From Clostridiales bacterium (GTDB lineage: Bacteria > Bacillota > Clostridia > Christensenellales > Aristaeellaceae): a DNA stretch of 42,279 nucleotides. The notes under the pieces were generated by a model that did not search any database, was not told the DNA's origin, and saw nothing but the letters and a program-made list of their open reading frames with translations. Within the stretch, counting starts at the first letter, position 1. Each line of letters starts with the position of its first letter. The stretch covers positions 1-42,279 of the forward strand of contig SVGQ01000012.1 in NCBI GenBank assembly GCA_015056245.1. Reading direction: 5' to 3'. This document shows positions 24,301-33,573 of the stretch, piece by piece. The position numbers and the translations under genes were made by a program.

Positions 24301-27300
24301 ATTGCCCATCGTACTTCACCCACCAATATCGGCCTGTATCTGTGTGCCCTCACCGCAGCCCAGCGGTTGGAGCTGCTCACCGCCGATGAGCTGGCCCAGC
24401 GCATACGCCCTGCTGTGGAAGCCATGGAGCGCATGCCCAAGTGGCAAGGGCATCTGATGAACTGGTACGATACCCGCACCCTTGAACCTCTGAAGCCCCG
24501 GTACATCTCCACTGTGGACAGCGGCAATCTGGCTGTCTGCCTGACCACTGCGGCGCAAGGGTTGCGTTGTCTGCTGCATCAGCTGCCGGAATATGACCAC
24601 GACCTGCCGGTACGGCTGGATGACTTGGCAGAAGAAATGCAATTTCAGCCCCTGTATGATAACCAGGCAGATTTGTTCCGCAATGGATACGATCTGGAGA
24701 ACGAGCGTTTTTCCGACGGGCATTACGATCTGCTTGCCAGCGAAAGCCGTTTAGCCTCCTTCTATGCCATCATCACAGGACAAGCCCCGCTGCGGCACTG
24801 GTTCCGCTTGGGCCGCACCCGGGTGCATGCACGCCATGGACAGACCCTGCTCTCCGGCAGCGGTACGCTGTTTGAGTATCTGATGCCTTTTCTCTTTCAG
24901 CCGCCCATGAACGGAACCTTGCTGACCGAAAGTGCCAAAAGAGCCATCCATGTGCATAACGCCCATCAACTGGAGGGCGTCAGCGGAGTCAGTGAAAGCG
25001 GATACTACGCCTTTGATCCCAATCTGCTCTACCAATACAAAGCCTTCGGTATGCCTCAGCTGGCGCTGGATCCGCAGGTGCAATGCCAGGTGGTCGCGCC
25101 CTATGCCACACTGCTGGCGCTGCCGCTGGAACCCAAAAGCGCATTTGCCAACTTGCTGCATATGCAGAGCCTCGGCATGGAAGGGCCGCTGGGGCTTTTT
25201 GAAGCTGCGGATTTTGACCCAGCACGCATCGGAGACGGGCAGCCCATGAAACTGATCCGCAGTCATATGGCTCACCATCAGGGAATGATTCTGTGCGCCA
25301 TCTGCAATTTTCTCTGCGACAATGCACTGGCTGGACTGTTCTTTCACCTGCCCAAGGCGCAGGCGTACCGGCTATTGTTGGAAGAACCCATGCAACTGTT
25401 GCCGGGTGTACTGAAAAAACCGCTTCGCCGTCTGAGCCGGAACACCAAACCGCCCAGCATGTTCGCAGCCCATGATGTACCAAGCCTGCAATTCCCCATC
25501 CATGCCCATGTGCTGCACGGTGCCGGAACCACACTGCTGGTGGATGCGCTGGGCGGCGGTTACCTGAGCCGAAACGGTATCATGCTGACCCGTTTTCATT
25601 CAAGCTGTAACCTGACATCAGGATTCCGCCTGTATATTAAGGACAGTCAGACCGGGCAGTACTGGCAGGCAACGGAGCCTTCAGCCAAAGCCACCTTCGA
25701 AACCGCGCAGGCCGTATTCCAGCTCAGCGTCAGTGATATAGCCACAACCTTGCGGGTATTTGTGGATCCGCTCAGCGGTATGACGGTTCATGCCCTCACG
25801 GTGGAAAACCAGTCCCAGGGGCAGCGGATGCTGGAGGTATGCAGTTATCTGGAACCCGCGCTGTTCCCTCAGAAGGATATGGAAGCCCATCCCGCTTATC
25901 GAAAACTGTTTCTGGAAACTGCCAAACTGGGCACTTATGGTGTATCCGTACGGCGCAGACCTGTCACCCATTCAGAAGATGAAATCCAGCTTTGGCATGT
26001 TCTGTCTTCCGATACCGCGTTCAGCGTGTTTCATATCCAGACAGACCGCAATGCCTTTATCGGCAGGGGCCGGAGCATATATGCACCCCGCGAGCTGGAC
26101 ATGCCCCTGAGCAGTCTGGCAGATGCAACGGGCGCGATGATCGATCCCTGCCTGAGCCTGCGGGGACAGTTTGTGCTCCAGCCCGGCAGCAATGCCAGGC
26201 TCGTATTTGTTACCGGCTGTCCAAAACCCAACGAAAACCCAAGCGCATTTCTGCTCCGATGCGACCCACCGGACAGCGTGCTGGGCTGGTACGACGCCGC
26301 CCTGACACAGGCTCTGGTAACCGCCCAGACGCTGGATCTTACTCCCGAGGAACAGGCATTGATGCATCCCATCTGCGGCTTGATGAGCTACAATGGTCAA
26401 CCCTCCCAAACCCGCTATGCAGACAGCAGCCATTTGCCCATTCAGGCCCTCTGGGCTCTGAACATCAGCGGCGACCTGCCGTTGCTCACGCTGGAGTGCC
26501 ATGACCAAGCCAGCCTGACAGAAGTGGAGCTGCTATTGAAAATCCATGCCTATTGCCGCTTGAGCGGTCTGTGGTTCGATCTGGTTTTGCTGTGCCGGGA
26601 AGGCTGCAAGACTGCGCTGTACCGCAGCCTGATGGAGTTGGCCCAGCGCAGCCACAGCAAGGAACTGATCGGGCAGAGTGGCGGCATATACCTGTTTGAC
26701 CCTGATCATCTGGCTGCGGAGCATCGTGCACTGCTGATGGCTGCCGCCCAGTTGGCTTTATGCACCCATGACGGCAGCATCGCCCAGCAACTGAGCGATC
26801 TCCGTACCCCTGCCCAGACCCGGGCCCTGTACCGCCAGAAAGGGAATCAAGCATGGAAACTGGCCTTGCCAGCCGCAGGCGAACTGCTGCTGAGCAACGG
26901 ATTTGGCGGCTTTACGCAGGAAGAGGGCAACTATGTGATCACCCTGCCGCCCGGGCGTCAAACCCCGGCGCCATGGTGCAATCCTCTGTGCAACGAGCAT
27001 TTCGGCACGTTGGCTGGAGAAAGCGGCCTGATCTTCTCCTATGCAGGCAACAGCAGCACGGGCCGTTTGACCCGCTGGCCCAATGACAGCATTCACCCGG
27101 TTGGCGAGGAGAATTTCTTTCTCAGAGACGAAGGGCAGCGTCTGCTATGGTCACTGACCCGTCAGCCGCTGGGGATGGGGCTGGCGGTTCGCATTACGCA
27201 TAGCCCGGGCGAGACCATCTACGAGGGATCCGGTTATGGCATTCTCAGCCGGATGCACTGCTTTACCGATTTGGATACCAGCATGGGGATCCGGGTGATC

Positions 27301-29196
27301 CATCTGAAAAACGAGGATACCACTGACCGGATTCTGACATTCTGTCACTCGCTGGTGCTGACCCTCAGCGACCAGCCAGCCGCATCGCAACTTTGCCGCG
27401 CATCCCGCCTTGGCGGGGGATTGTGTCTGCAAAGCCCGATGCTAAACGGTGTATGCGGGCTTTGCGCCGTAGATCCGGAAGCCTCCATTCTGACCAACCT
27501 GAGTGCAGGGGCCTTTCAGGGTCTGTGGGGATTGGCTCCAGCTGCCCTCAGCGGAGCGGAAATGCCCGCCTCCAGCGGCGGCAACACTGCCATGCTGTGC
27601 CTGACGGTGCAACTGAAACCCGGCGAAACCAAGACCATCACCTGTGCCATGGCCTATGCGGAAAAACGCAGCGATCTGGCCCGTATGTTTCAAAAACTGC
27701 GTTTGAGCGGCGCCAGCAAACGCCTTCATCGGGTCAAACAAGCCTGGGAGCATCGGTTGTCTGGAATGCTTTACGACCTGCCCGACAACGGCCTGAGCCT
27801 GCTTCTGAACCGTTGGCTGCCCTATCAGGTCCGCGCTGCCCGGCTGATGATGCGCGGCGCATTCTATCAGGCAGGCGGTGCCATCGGTTTCCGGGATCAG
27901 TTACAGGACATGCTCAGCCTGATGCACACCGAGCCTCAGCAGGTGCGGAATCATCTGCTGCTGTGCGCCGCCCACCAGTTTGAGGAAGGCGATGTACAGC
28001 ATTGGTGGCTTCCAGACGGCAGCGGTGTGCGTACCCATGTGAGCGATGATCTGCTGTTTCTGCCATATGTAACAGCCGTGTATGTTCAATCCACCGGCGA
28101 CCGTTCTGTATTGGAAGAGCACGTACCATGGCTGCGGGGCCATATTCTCAGCGAGGAGGAGTCGGAACGTTACTTCCTGCCTGAAGCAACATCCCATACC
28201 GCCCCCTTGCGGGAACATTGCCTGAAAGCCATATTCCGCACGGAGCAAGGCCCTCACGGACTGCCCATGATGGGCAGCGGCGACTGGAATGACGGACTGA
28301 ACCACGTGGGCGGCGAAAGCGTCTGGCTGGGAATGTTTCTGTGCGAGGTGCTGCGCCTGTTTTTGCCTCTGTGCGCCCCGGAGATCCGCAACCAGCTGAA
28401 TCAGCAGCGCACACAGCTATTGACAAAGCTGGATCAGTACGCATGGGACGGCGGCTGGTACCTGAGGGGCTGGTACGCAGACGGAACACCGCTGGGCAGC
28501 AATCAGTCCGACGAATGCCGCATAGATGTACTGCCCCAGAGCTGGGCTGTACTGTGCGGCGTGTCCCGGGACCGTTGCCAGCCCGCCATGGAAAACGTAT
28601 GGCGAATGCTGTACCAAAAGGATGTGGGGATTCTGCAGCTCTTCACCCCGCCCTTTGACGGGGAAGCTCAGCCCGGTTCCATCGCTGGGTATTTGCCCGG
28701 CATCCGGGAAAACGGAGGACAGTACACCCACGCAGTACCATGGGCTATTGCTGCTCTGCATCAGCTGGGCCAGGACGAACGCGCATGGGAGCTGGCTCTT
28801 GCCATACTGCCCACCCGTCATGCTGCCACACAGCAGCTGGCCCGCCGCTATCGGGTGGAACCATATGTAATGGCAGCCGACATCTATGCCCACCCGCAGC
28901 AACGGGGCCGCGGCGGCTGGACATGGTACACCGGAAGCGCTGCCTGGTACCTGACAGTGATCACCGAACAGCTGCTTGGATTCCAGAAAAACGGCAATCA
29001 ACTGCGCTTCCGCCCTGTACTGCCAAAAGGCTGGGATGAGATCCACCTGCGCTACCGCTTCGGTACAGCCACCTATCATCTGCATGCCAATCGGGAATGT
29101 CTCACAGCGGTTGCAGATGGCGCAGTCCTGACGGACGGCACCCTGTTGCTCAAAGATGATGGACGCATTCACGAGGCTACTTTCCCAGCGCGTTAA
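21388..29196 (+). CDS. Cyclic beta-glucan synthase-like enzyme (GT84/GH94)
   Basis: The 2602-residue protein has an N-terminal membrane anchor (1-25) and a GT84 glucosyltransferase domain with Asp595-x-Asp597 (ITLDSDTLLPP), LSHDMLEG at 702-709 and RQHRWTRGDWQ ending at 746. Further membrane helices lie near 391-430, 781-815 and 881-915. A glycoamylase-like domain follows (YDLLASESRLASF at 1113-1125), then two beta-sandwich regions and a GH94 phosphorylase domain with GFRDQLQD and GDWNDGLNHVGG (Asp2299, Asp2302). Relatives such as NdvB polymerise glucose from UDP-glucose into beta-1,2-glucan, trim it by phosphorolysis and cyclise it. The ATG at 21388 has GGAGGG 8 bases upstream; an ATG at 21370 is possible. 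It stands alone between terminators. The product in this organism is not shown. Confidence 0.9.
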   Translation: MLWIIPAFVLIVGAIAVALYIRTHQPETVLPSQNAPLDDTLQTYLQTLASRPLRRTPNRLHARARLQQDMDEALGYLSQLPEETLLPASRWLNDHGRMLQEETAALYQSLKHGPLLPACEDGESRVGCFARVFFAHNNGELTSPRLKQAMEAWQQQSPFSVQELDALHIALKNALLNLLCGLACQCAKEQELLAAAEDTVAYLQNQQEKQAVKLFEQNRHNRLYITRLTSRVRKAPEGDAALWMRQLPLMFSQPEEQLTDEERLHQSETVRWVSNAIASLRQLDRLPWERLMEEWSLCHQLFLQDAVYPAMDLESRAHYRLRAGEISRLGMRPERAVCEAVLNLCSGYTPEDVRAHIGYYLLDDGLPTLLQTLRLKAGFRLRLRLGLHLTRSWQLLCYGLFLSILLILIWSGTSPFLWLPAGLLVSIGLLRILQPLISRAVIPGMIPRMALESLPDEARTLVVCPVMLLDAAHALKTVRQLSILQKTNPDPNLHFLLLGDFRDSMAGSLASDEETVSTAAAAIRALKTDTGHPFFYFQRERVYHDHVHMSRERKRGGLETLMKLMEGETIEDTFAYASIPPEKLSGQYRYLITLDSDTLLPPGAALQLAGAMLHPLQQRRPLGDHLRGISILQPRMQTAMHLSQTPLARLLGGFAGMDAYQAGHPDFTRDVLRQGNYQGKGIIEPKAFLKATSGQIIPGAVLSHDMLEGLLAGCAQAAHITLYEGHPETVHGLLARQHRWTRGDWQLLPYVLGMLPKRIRPERNALQRKEKRRIWQVAGISLLKPLQLLTVLLCVVLHEPWLLAACILSLDLPLLFSGWRQVPAFFLRLALLPAEAMNQLDAIARALYRLLFSRQKLLQWTTAAEVSRAQTKQDMRFFYMSMAAAGGLALLCILPGALRLPGIVLAAFWAAAPFAVPSLEKPLQSPVRPTGYMREVLLRLAKNTLLFFETAITPDDHGLPPDNVQIDPNKGIAHRTSPTNIGLYLCALTAAQRLELLTADELAQRIRPAVEAMERMPKWQGHLMNWYDTRTLEPLKPRYISTVDSGNLAVCLTTAAQGLRCLLHQLPEYDHDLPVRLDDLAEEMQFQPLYDNQADLFRNGYDLENERFSDGHYDLLASESRLASFYAIITGQAPLRHWFRLGRTRVHARHGQTLLSGSGTLFEYLMPFLFQPPMNGTLLTESAKRAIHVHNAHQLEGVSGVSESGYYAFDPNLLYQYKAFGMPQLALDPQVQCQVVAPYATLLALPLEPKSAFANLLHMQSLGMEGPLGLFEAADFDPARIGDGQPMKLIRSHMAHHQGMILCAICNFLCDNALAGLFFHLPKAQAYRLLLEEPMQLLPGVLKKPLRRLSRNTKPPSMFAAHDVPSLQFPIHAHVLHGAGTTLLVDALGGGYLSRNGIMLTRFHSSCNLTSGFRLYIKDSQTGQYWQATEPSAKATFETAQAVFQLSVSDIATTLRVFVDPLSGMTVHALTVENQSQGQRMLEVCSYLEPALFPQKDMEAHPAYRKLFLETAKLGTYGVSVRRRPVTHSEDEIQLWHVLSSDTAFSVFHIQTDRNAFIGRGRSIYAPRELDMPLSSLADATGAMIDPCLSLRGQFVLQPGSNARLVFVTGCPKPNENPSAFLLRCDPPDSVLGWYDAALTQALVTAQTLDLTPEEQALMHPICGLMSYNGQPSQTRYADSSHLPIQALWALNISGDLPLLTLECHDQASLTEVELLLKIHAYCRLSGLWFDLVLLCREGCKTALYRSLMELAQRSHSKELIGQSGGIYLFDPDHLAAEHRALLMAAAQLALCTHDGSIAQQLSDLRTPAQTRALYRQKGNQAWKLALPAAGELLLSNGFGGFTQEEGNYVITLPPGRQTPAPWCNPLCNEHFGTLAGESGLIFSYAGNSSTGRLTRWPNDSIHPVGEENFFLRDEGQRLLWSLTRQPLGMGLAVRITHSPGETIYEGSGYGILSRMHCFTDLDTSMGIRVIHLKNEDTTDRILTFCHSLVLTLSDQPAASQLCRASRLGGGLCLQSPMLNGVCGLCAVDPEASILTNLSAGAFQGLWGLAPAALSGAEMPASSGGNTAMLCLTVQLKPGETKTITCAMAYAEKRSDLARMFQKLRLSGASKRLHRVKQAWEHRLSGMLYDLPDNGLSLLLNRWLPYQVRAARLMMRGAFYQAGGAIGFRDQLQDMLSLMHTEPQQVRNHLLLCAAHQFEEGDVQHWWLPDGSGVRTHVSDDLLFLPYVTAVYVQSTGDRSVLEEHVPWLRGHILSEEESERYFLPEATSHTAPLREHCLKAIFRTEQGPHGLPMMGSGDWNDGLNHVGGESVWLGMFLCEVLRLFLPLCAPEIRNQLNQQRTQLLTKLDQYAWDGGWYLRGWYADGTPLGSNQSDECRIDVLPQSWAVLCGVSRDRCQPAMENVWRMLYQKDVGILQLFTPPFDGEAQPGSIAGYLPGIRENGGQYTHAVPWAIAALHQLGQDERAWELALAILPTRHAATQQLARRYRVEPYVMAADIYAHPQQRGRGGWTWYTGSAAWYLTVITEQLLGFQKNGNQLRFRPVLPKGWDEIHLRYRFGTATYHLHANRECLTAVADGAVLTDGTLLLKDDGRIHEATFPAR

Positions 29197-29356
29197 GCGG
29201 ATATACTGACTGCATCGGCCAAGCGGTATCCCGCCAGCCCAGCCTTGTGGCGGTTTTGCACTCAGCCATTCAACATCACAGATTCCTGAGCCTTACAGGC
29301 GCAGTGCCGGCGTATGCCTTGAGCCGCATCTGCAGCGCAAATCAGATTCAAACAGA

Positions 29357-29402
29357 ATCACCCCGGTCATCGGCCCGTATGCCGGGCTTTGACCGGGGTG
29401 AT
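29357..29402. terminator. Bidirectional terminator between glucan synthase and pilus operon
   Basis: A 13-bp perfect stem ATCACCCCGGTCA with TGACCGGGGTGAT contains an inner GCCCG/CGGGC stem and is followed by CTTCTT. It lies in the 210-base gap between convergent genes, just past the last sortase stop codon at 29407. No other feature is seen in 29197-29406. Confidence 0.85.
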
Positions 29403-29406
29403 CTTC

Positions 29407-30111
29407 TTATGGTTGTCCTGCCGGTATCTCACCGATTTTCTCACAGCGGACCGTTACGCGGGTTTCGCCGCCAAGGGTGCAGGTGAGCAGTGTCAGCGGA
29501 TAATCCGTACCTGTCAACTCTTCCATTTGCCGGGGCTTGAGAATCTCCGTTTCGGCAACAGCATAGCAGAAAACATTGCCAGCCATATCTGTGAAAGTGA
29601 CTTCTGCGCCGGGCATCAAATTTTTCAGATTGCCAAAATGGGTGGCATAGTTATGGGCAATCAGGATCAGATCGTTCAGATAGGCAGACCCGGCAAAACG
29701 GCAGGGGGCCTTTTTCAGCTGCGGATAGCTCCAGTCGCTCATCACCGGCAGTTCCAGCCCCAGTTCCGGGATCCGCAATGTACCGATGTACGTATGGCCC
29801 TCCACCTCAGCGGTGGGCATCTCCATTTCAGGAAAACGAATATAATCCGGCTGCCATACCGGCATTGGCGCATTTTCATCATCAGGAAGCATCCCGCTGG
29901 CTGTTTGCTTGGGATCAGCAGTCTGCAAAGCTGACTCTGCCCCAGAAGCAGGTTGGCCCAAACCCTCCTGCGCATTCAGTTGTTCCAGCACTTGTGCAGC
30001 GCTTTTTCCCGCCTGCAGCTCGGTTTGCATATTATACAGCGTCAGTCCCAGAGCGGATGCGATCAGCACAAGCCCCAGCACAATCAGCAAAGTCCCTTTG
30101 GCCTTCCTCAT
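29407..30111 (-). CDS. Sortase, second of the pilus operon
   Basis: The 234-residue protein has an N-terminal membrane helix (7-27), a 60-residue Gln/Ala/Asp-rich linker and a sortase beta-barrel. Active-site residues are His153 (IAHNYATHFG), Cys211 (LTLLTCTLGG) and Arg218 (ETRVTVR). It has no C-terminal membrane helix, unlike the class C enzyme upstream, so it is not an ordinary pilus polymerase. It may anchor the finished fibre to the wall or act on the IPQTG pilin; the sequence does not settle the class. Its ATG overlaps the stop of the minor pilin gene by 4 bases (30108-30111), indicating translational coupling. Confidence 0.88.
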   Translation of the reverse strand: MRKAKGTLLIVLGLVLIASALGLTLYNMQTELQAGKSAAQVLEQLNAQEGLGQPASGAESALQTADPKQTASGMLPDDENAPMPVWQPDYIRFPEMEMPTAEVEGHTYIGTLRIPELGLELPVMSDWSYPQLKKAPCRFAGSAYLNDLILIAHNYATHFGNLKNLMPGAEVTFTDMAGNVFCYAVAETEILKPRQMEELTGTDYPLTLLTCTLGGETRVTVRCEKIGEIPAGQP

Positions 30112-31004
30112 TGCTCATTGCTCCATTTCCGGCGCAGCAGTAGCCCGATGATCAATAGCGTCATGCCCAGCACCGCCATCACCGGCACAGGCCACCACAG
30201 CAGGCCTGTCTGCGGAATCGTCTGCTGACCGGAAGACGGCGCTGTGTATGTATTGGTGATGATCTGCGCACCATTCTGCTCCCCATAGGTCGCCTGATAG
30301 CCAGTGGGAACCGTCTGTTCCCGCACCATCCAAGTATGCCTGGTTTCCAGCCCATAGAAGGTATAGCTCCAGTTGTTGCTGGCATTCAATTCCACCGTCC
30401 GGTCCACTGCACCATTGCAGTACAGATCCACCCTGATGGTTTTGGGTCGCTGATCTGTATAGCCCGAGTCCTTCCAGTACTTGATCACCTTCAGATCAAA
30501 GAGCTGCGGGCTGCGCAGATACTTCACATCCGCAACCGCATCGTACTGCCAGCCGCCGTCCGCTTTCTCTGGCACAGCCACCAGAAACGGCGCAAATTCA
30601 TATACCCAATGACCGATCTCTACCCGCTGCCCCAGCACCAGATACAAACCGCAGTCCAGTTTGCTGAACACAGCCTTGCCCTGCTGATTGGTAGAAGCCG
30701 CCGTTCCATGCCCCTTTACCTGCTTTGACAGGCGTTCTGCCAGGTCAGCCCAGTCCTGCGCGCCCTCCAGCCGGTTAATATCCACATTGCCCGCCTGATA
30801 GCCGCTGAGCAATACAAAGCGCGCTTCCTCGTCCATTCCCGCCACGCGGAACACCTCAAAGGTCGCGCCGGGCAAACCATGGCCCGCCTCCATCAGCCGC
30901 AGCGTCAAGGATCCCTCGCGTTCCGGATCGATCCGCTCCGCCAAAGCAGGCAAGGACAACAGTAAACACAGCGCAAGGCACAGCAAGGGGATCCATTTTT
31001 TCAT
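30108..31004 (-). CDS. Minor (basal) pilin with IPQTG anchor
   Basis: The 298-residue protein has a signal peptide (KKWIPLLCLALCLLLSLPAL, cleavage near 22), an SpaA/Cna-B-like domain and a second Cna-B domain at about 170-250 (FDLKVIKYWKDSGYTDQRPK, then GLETRHTWMVREQTVPTGYQ). It ends with the sorting signal IPQTG at 263-267, a hydrophobic helix and RRKW. The size, position after the polymerising sortase and variant sorting motif fit a basal pilin that joins the fibre to peptidoglycan. It starts 6 bases after the class C sortase stop and overlaps the next sortase. Confidence 0.88.
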   Translation of the reverse strand: MKKWIPLLCLALCLLLSLPALAERIDPEREGSLTLRLMEAGHGLPGATFEVFRVAGMDEEARFVLLSGYQAGNVDINRLEGAQDWADLAERLSKQVKGHGTAASTNQQGKAVFSKLDCGLYLVLGQRVEIGHWVYEFAPFLVAVPEKADGGWQYDAVADVKYLRSPQLFDLKVIKYWKDSGYTDQRPKTIRVDLYCNGAVDRTVELNASNNWSYTFYGLETRHTWMVREQTVPTGYQATYGEQNGAQIITNTYTAPSSGQQTIPQTGLLWWPVPVMAVLGMTLLIIGLLLRRKWSNEQ

Positions 31005-31010
31005 CCCGGC

Positions 31011-31850
31011 TCACCTACCCTTTCTCCTTGATTTCTTCTGACCGCCGGTGGTGATCAGCAGCACGATCAGCAACAGCAGCAACATGGGCGCGGCAACCAC
31101 CGGAGCCACCAGCAGCGGCTCCACCTGTACCGCATCCGCAACCACGCGGAGCACCTTTTCCTCCTCCGGCGTTTCCACCCTGTGACCGCGTACCAGCAGA
31201 CGGTGGGAATTGATGCCGTAGGGCGTGCACGTAACCAGGGTGCACAAATCCTGGCCTTCGATGATCTCCAGCGGGGAGAGATCGTAGGGTTCAACGATGA
31301 GAATCTGATCTACCTGATAGGTGAGTGTCTCATCGAGAATATGCAAAAAGAACAGATCGCCGTTTTCCAGTTGATCCAGACTGGTAAACAGCTTCGCCGA
31401 CGGCAGCCCTCGGTGACCGGAGACGGCACAGTGGGTACCGGGCCCGCCCACCGGGAGCGATGACCCTTCAATATGACCGATGGCGATTTGCAGCACGGCA
31501 TCGGATGTGCCGTGATAAACGGGAAGGGATACATCGATTTCAGGGATCTCGATATAGCCCATGATGCCTAATCCGCTGGCATCCAGCTGTTCTTCATAAA
31601 GGCGTTTATCCTCCTCGGTGAGGATAAAGCGGTTTTCCCTCAGGGGAACGGATTGATTGTACTCCCGGGCTGCTGCCCAGATCTTTTCATACTGACGGTT
31701 ATCGATCGTAGACACAGCCTGCGTATAGCTGGCTATGGCCCGGGACTGGTGCAGAGAGTTCCAGTAATCCGAAAAGGTCGGGTACACAAGGAGCGCCACG
31801 CCTGCCAGCAGCACCAGTACCAGAAACACATTGGACCAGTTCTTTTTCAT
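31011..31850 (-). CDS. Class C sortase (pilus polymerase)
   Basis: The 279-residue protein has membrane helices at both ends (about 8-25 and 246-267), the mark of class C sortases. The barrel carries His146 (VSGHRGLP), Cys208 (LVTCTPYGINSHRLLVRG) and Arg217. GIMGYIEIPEIDVSLPVYHG starts the conserved core. The lid motif DPF/DPW usually seen before it is replaced by LDASGLG, so the active site may be uncapped or lidded differently. It would polymerise the LPTTG pilin through a lysine of the next subunit. The ATG at 31850 has AAAGGTG upstream; it lies 86 bases behind the major pilin. Confidence 0.92.
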   Translation of the reverse strand: MKKNWSNVFLVLVLLAGVALLVYPTFSDYWNSLHQSRAIASYTQAVSTIDNRQYEKIWAAAREYNQSVPLRENRFILTEEDKRLYEEQLDASGLGIMGYIEIPEIDVSLPVYHGTSDAVLQIAIGHIEGSSLPVGGPGTHCAVSGHRGLPSAKLFTSLDQLENGDLFFLHILDETLTYQVDQILIVEPYDLSPLEIIEGQDLCTLVTCTPYGINSHRLLVRGHRVETPEEEKVLRVVADAVQVEPLLVAPVVAAPMLLLLLIVLLITTGGQKKSRRKGR

Positions 31851-31936
31851 GGACGCACCTTTCCTGTACTGCCGCCGGGAGGGAGCATTCCCCTCCCGGC
31901 GGCGCAAAATCAATCAAGCTTTATGCTTGAAAACAA

Positions 31937-33508
31937 TCAGTTGCCTTCGCCTACACGGCGCTTGGTGACCAGCAGCACGACCGCCAGCAGAACAAGCACG
32001 CCGCCTGCCACGTAGAAGATGGTGGTGCCAATGCCGCCGGTGGTGGGAAGTATGGCGCCTTTGTTGTTCTTTACGCTGGCCTTCACAATGCCGGTAGCGG
32101 TATTGCCAGTCCCCTCGGTGTTATCCACCTTCACCTTCAAATCGGTAAGAGCAGGGTTTTCGCTGTCCGTAGACGAGTAGGCATGACCATTGCTGGTATT
32201 TGCAGATATAACAATCGTAATGGGATTTGCGAGCTTGTTATAGTTTTCAGGCGCTTTCGTCTCAATGAGGCTGTATGTACCATCATCCAGACCGCTTACC
32301 TTGAACCGACCATTTTCGTCCGACACAAGGGGGGTGGCAGCCTCCTGACTATTTACCCATCCGGTCAGCTTACCATTCGCATCCACCGTTGCAAATTGAT
32401 TCTTATCGTTCTTCAAAACGAACTTGGCATCTTTCAGCAGGGTATTGTCAGTGCCGTCCACCTTGGTCACATCCAGTTCGTAGGTGAATACCACGACCTC
32501 GTCCCACGGCGTTGTGGTGGTGTCTCCATCGGTAGTGCCATCCCCGGTGTTATTGGGGTTGTTGGAGAAAGACAGCTTCGACTTGTTCAGATTGCCATCA
32601 AGACCAATCACAGCGCTGCTGTTGAGTTCAGCAGTGAAATCCACCCGTACATTCTGACCGCTGTAAGCTTTCAAATCATGGATGCGCACCTCAAATGTGC
32701 AGCCATCGTCGCAAGCGGTGTTTACGGTATAGTTGGTGCCATTGATCAGATGGGTTTCCCCCACGATCACCTCCACGGAGTCTGCGTTAAACGTGAGACC
32801 GGGATCCATCTTGTCATGGAAGACCATCAGGTAACGGTCGTAATGGGTCAAATCCGGTACTTTGCTGTACAGGGAGAAGGGTACATCATCCCCGATGCAG
32901 TAATCAGCCACATCATTGTAACCCTCGCCATACTGATAGGCATTGGCAGAGGTTGCGTTCTCAGTATATTTTTCGTTTTCCTGCACTTTCTTCTCATGGG
33001 TGGTGGTAGCAGTCTTCGGTTCCAAAGCAACATTGCCCACGACCTGAACCATAAATTTGGTATAGGCCTCGCCATCAGGCATGTTCGCGGTTGTTTCTTT
33101 GACAAAATAGTAACCGGGTTGCGAAAGAGGAATCGTATACTGGCCCTCAACAAATGTGCTGCTTGCGGCAGGTGTTCCCAGTTTTTCTGAGGCAGCCTTT
33201 GCAAAAGCATCCACATTATTAGTATTCAGCGCCTCGGTCAATGCTTCCAGCGTGGCATAGTCCGTTCCATTGACAGAGATGGGCAGGAAATTCTCGCTGA
33301 CACCTTCACCCAGTTCGATATTGCTGAGCACGTAATTGGGATAATCGCCGGAAATGTCACCGGTAAAGATCTGGTACGCCTGATAGGTGTGTCCGGGATC
33401 AGCATTATTGATGGTAATGGAGTAGCTGGCTGCATCCGTAGCCCATGCCGCATTGCACAGGCCCAACAGCAACAAAGCCGCCAGGATCAAAGCAAACAGT
33501 TTTTTCAT
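31937..33508 (-). CDS. Major pilin subunit with LPTTG anchor
   Basis: The 523-residue protein has a signal peptide (MKKLFALILAALLLLGLCNA), a first domain typical of SpaA/SpaH-type pilins, and a LEPKTATTTHEKKV segment whose lysine is the likely pilin-motif nucleophile for polymerisation. An isopeptide-forming domain follows, then a Cna-B domain with the E-box YSLIETKAPENYNKL. It ends with LPTTG at 487-491, a membrane helix and KRR. The ATG at 33508 is preferred over the one at 33517, since GAAAGGATG lies right against the latter. It follows the giant adhesin by 65 bases and precedes the class C sortase. Confidence 0.93.
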   Translation of the reverse strand: MKKLFALILAALLLLGLCNAAWATDAASYSITINNADPGHTYQAYQIFTGDISGDYPNYVLSNIELGEGVSENFLPISVNGTDYATLEALTEALNTNNVDAFAKAASEKLGTPAASSTFVEGQYTIPLSQPGYYFVKETTANMPDGEAYTKFMVQVVGNVALEPKTATTTHEKKVQENEKYTENATSANAYQYGEGYNDVADYCIGDDVPFSLYSKVPDLTHYDRYLMVFHDKMDPGLTFNADSVEVIVGETHLINGTNYTVNTACDDGCTFEVRIHDLKAYSGQNVRVDFTAELNSSAVIGLDGNLNKSKLSFSNNPNNTGDGTTDGDTTTTPWDEVVVFTYELDVTKVDGTDNTLLKDAKFVLKNDKNQFATVDANGKLTGWVNSQEAATPLVSDENGRFKVSGLDDGTYSLIETKAPENYNKLANPITIVISANTSNGHAYSSTDSENPALTDLKVKVDNTEGTGNTATGIVKASVKNNKGAILPTTGGIGTTIFYVAGGVLVLLAVVLLVTKRRVGEGN

Positions 33509-33573
33509 GGTTTTCATCCTTTCGTGAATTTGGTGAAATCCTTGGTTGACATATGGGCAGTACTCAGGAAAGC

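Noticed and set aside
33509-33573. Separate promoter for the major pilin (TTGACA at about 33544-33549)
   Set aside because: The TTGACA reads on the plus strand, opposite to the pilin gene, and has no -10 partner for a minus-strand start.
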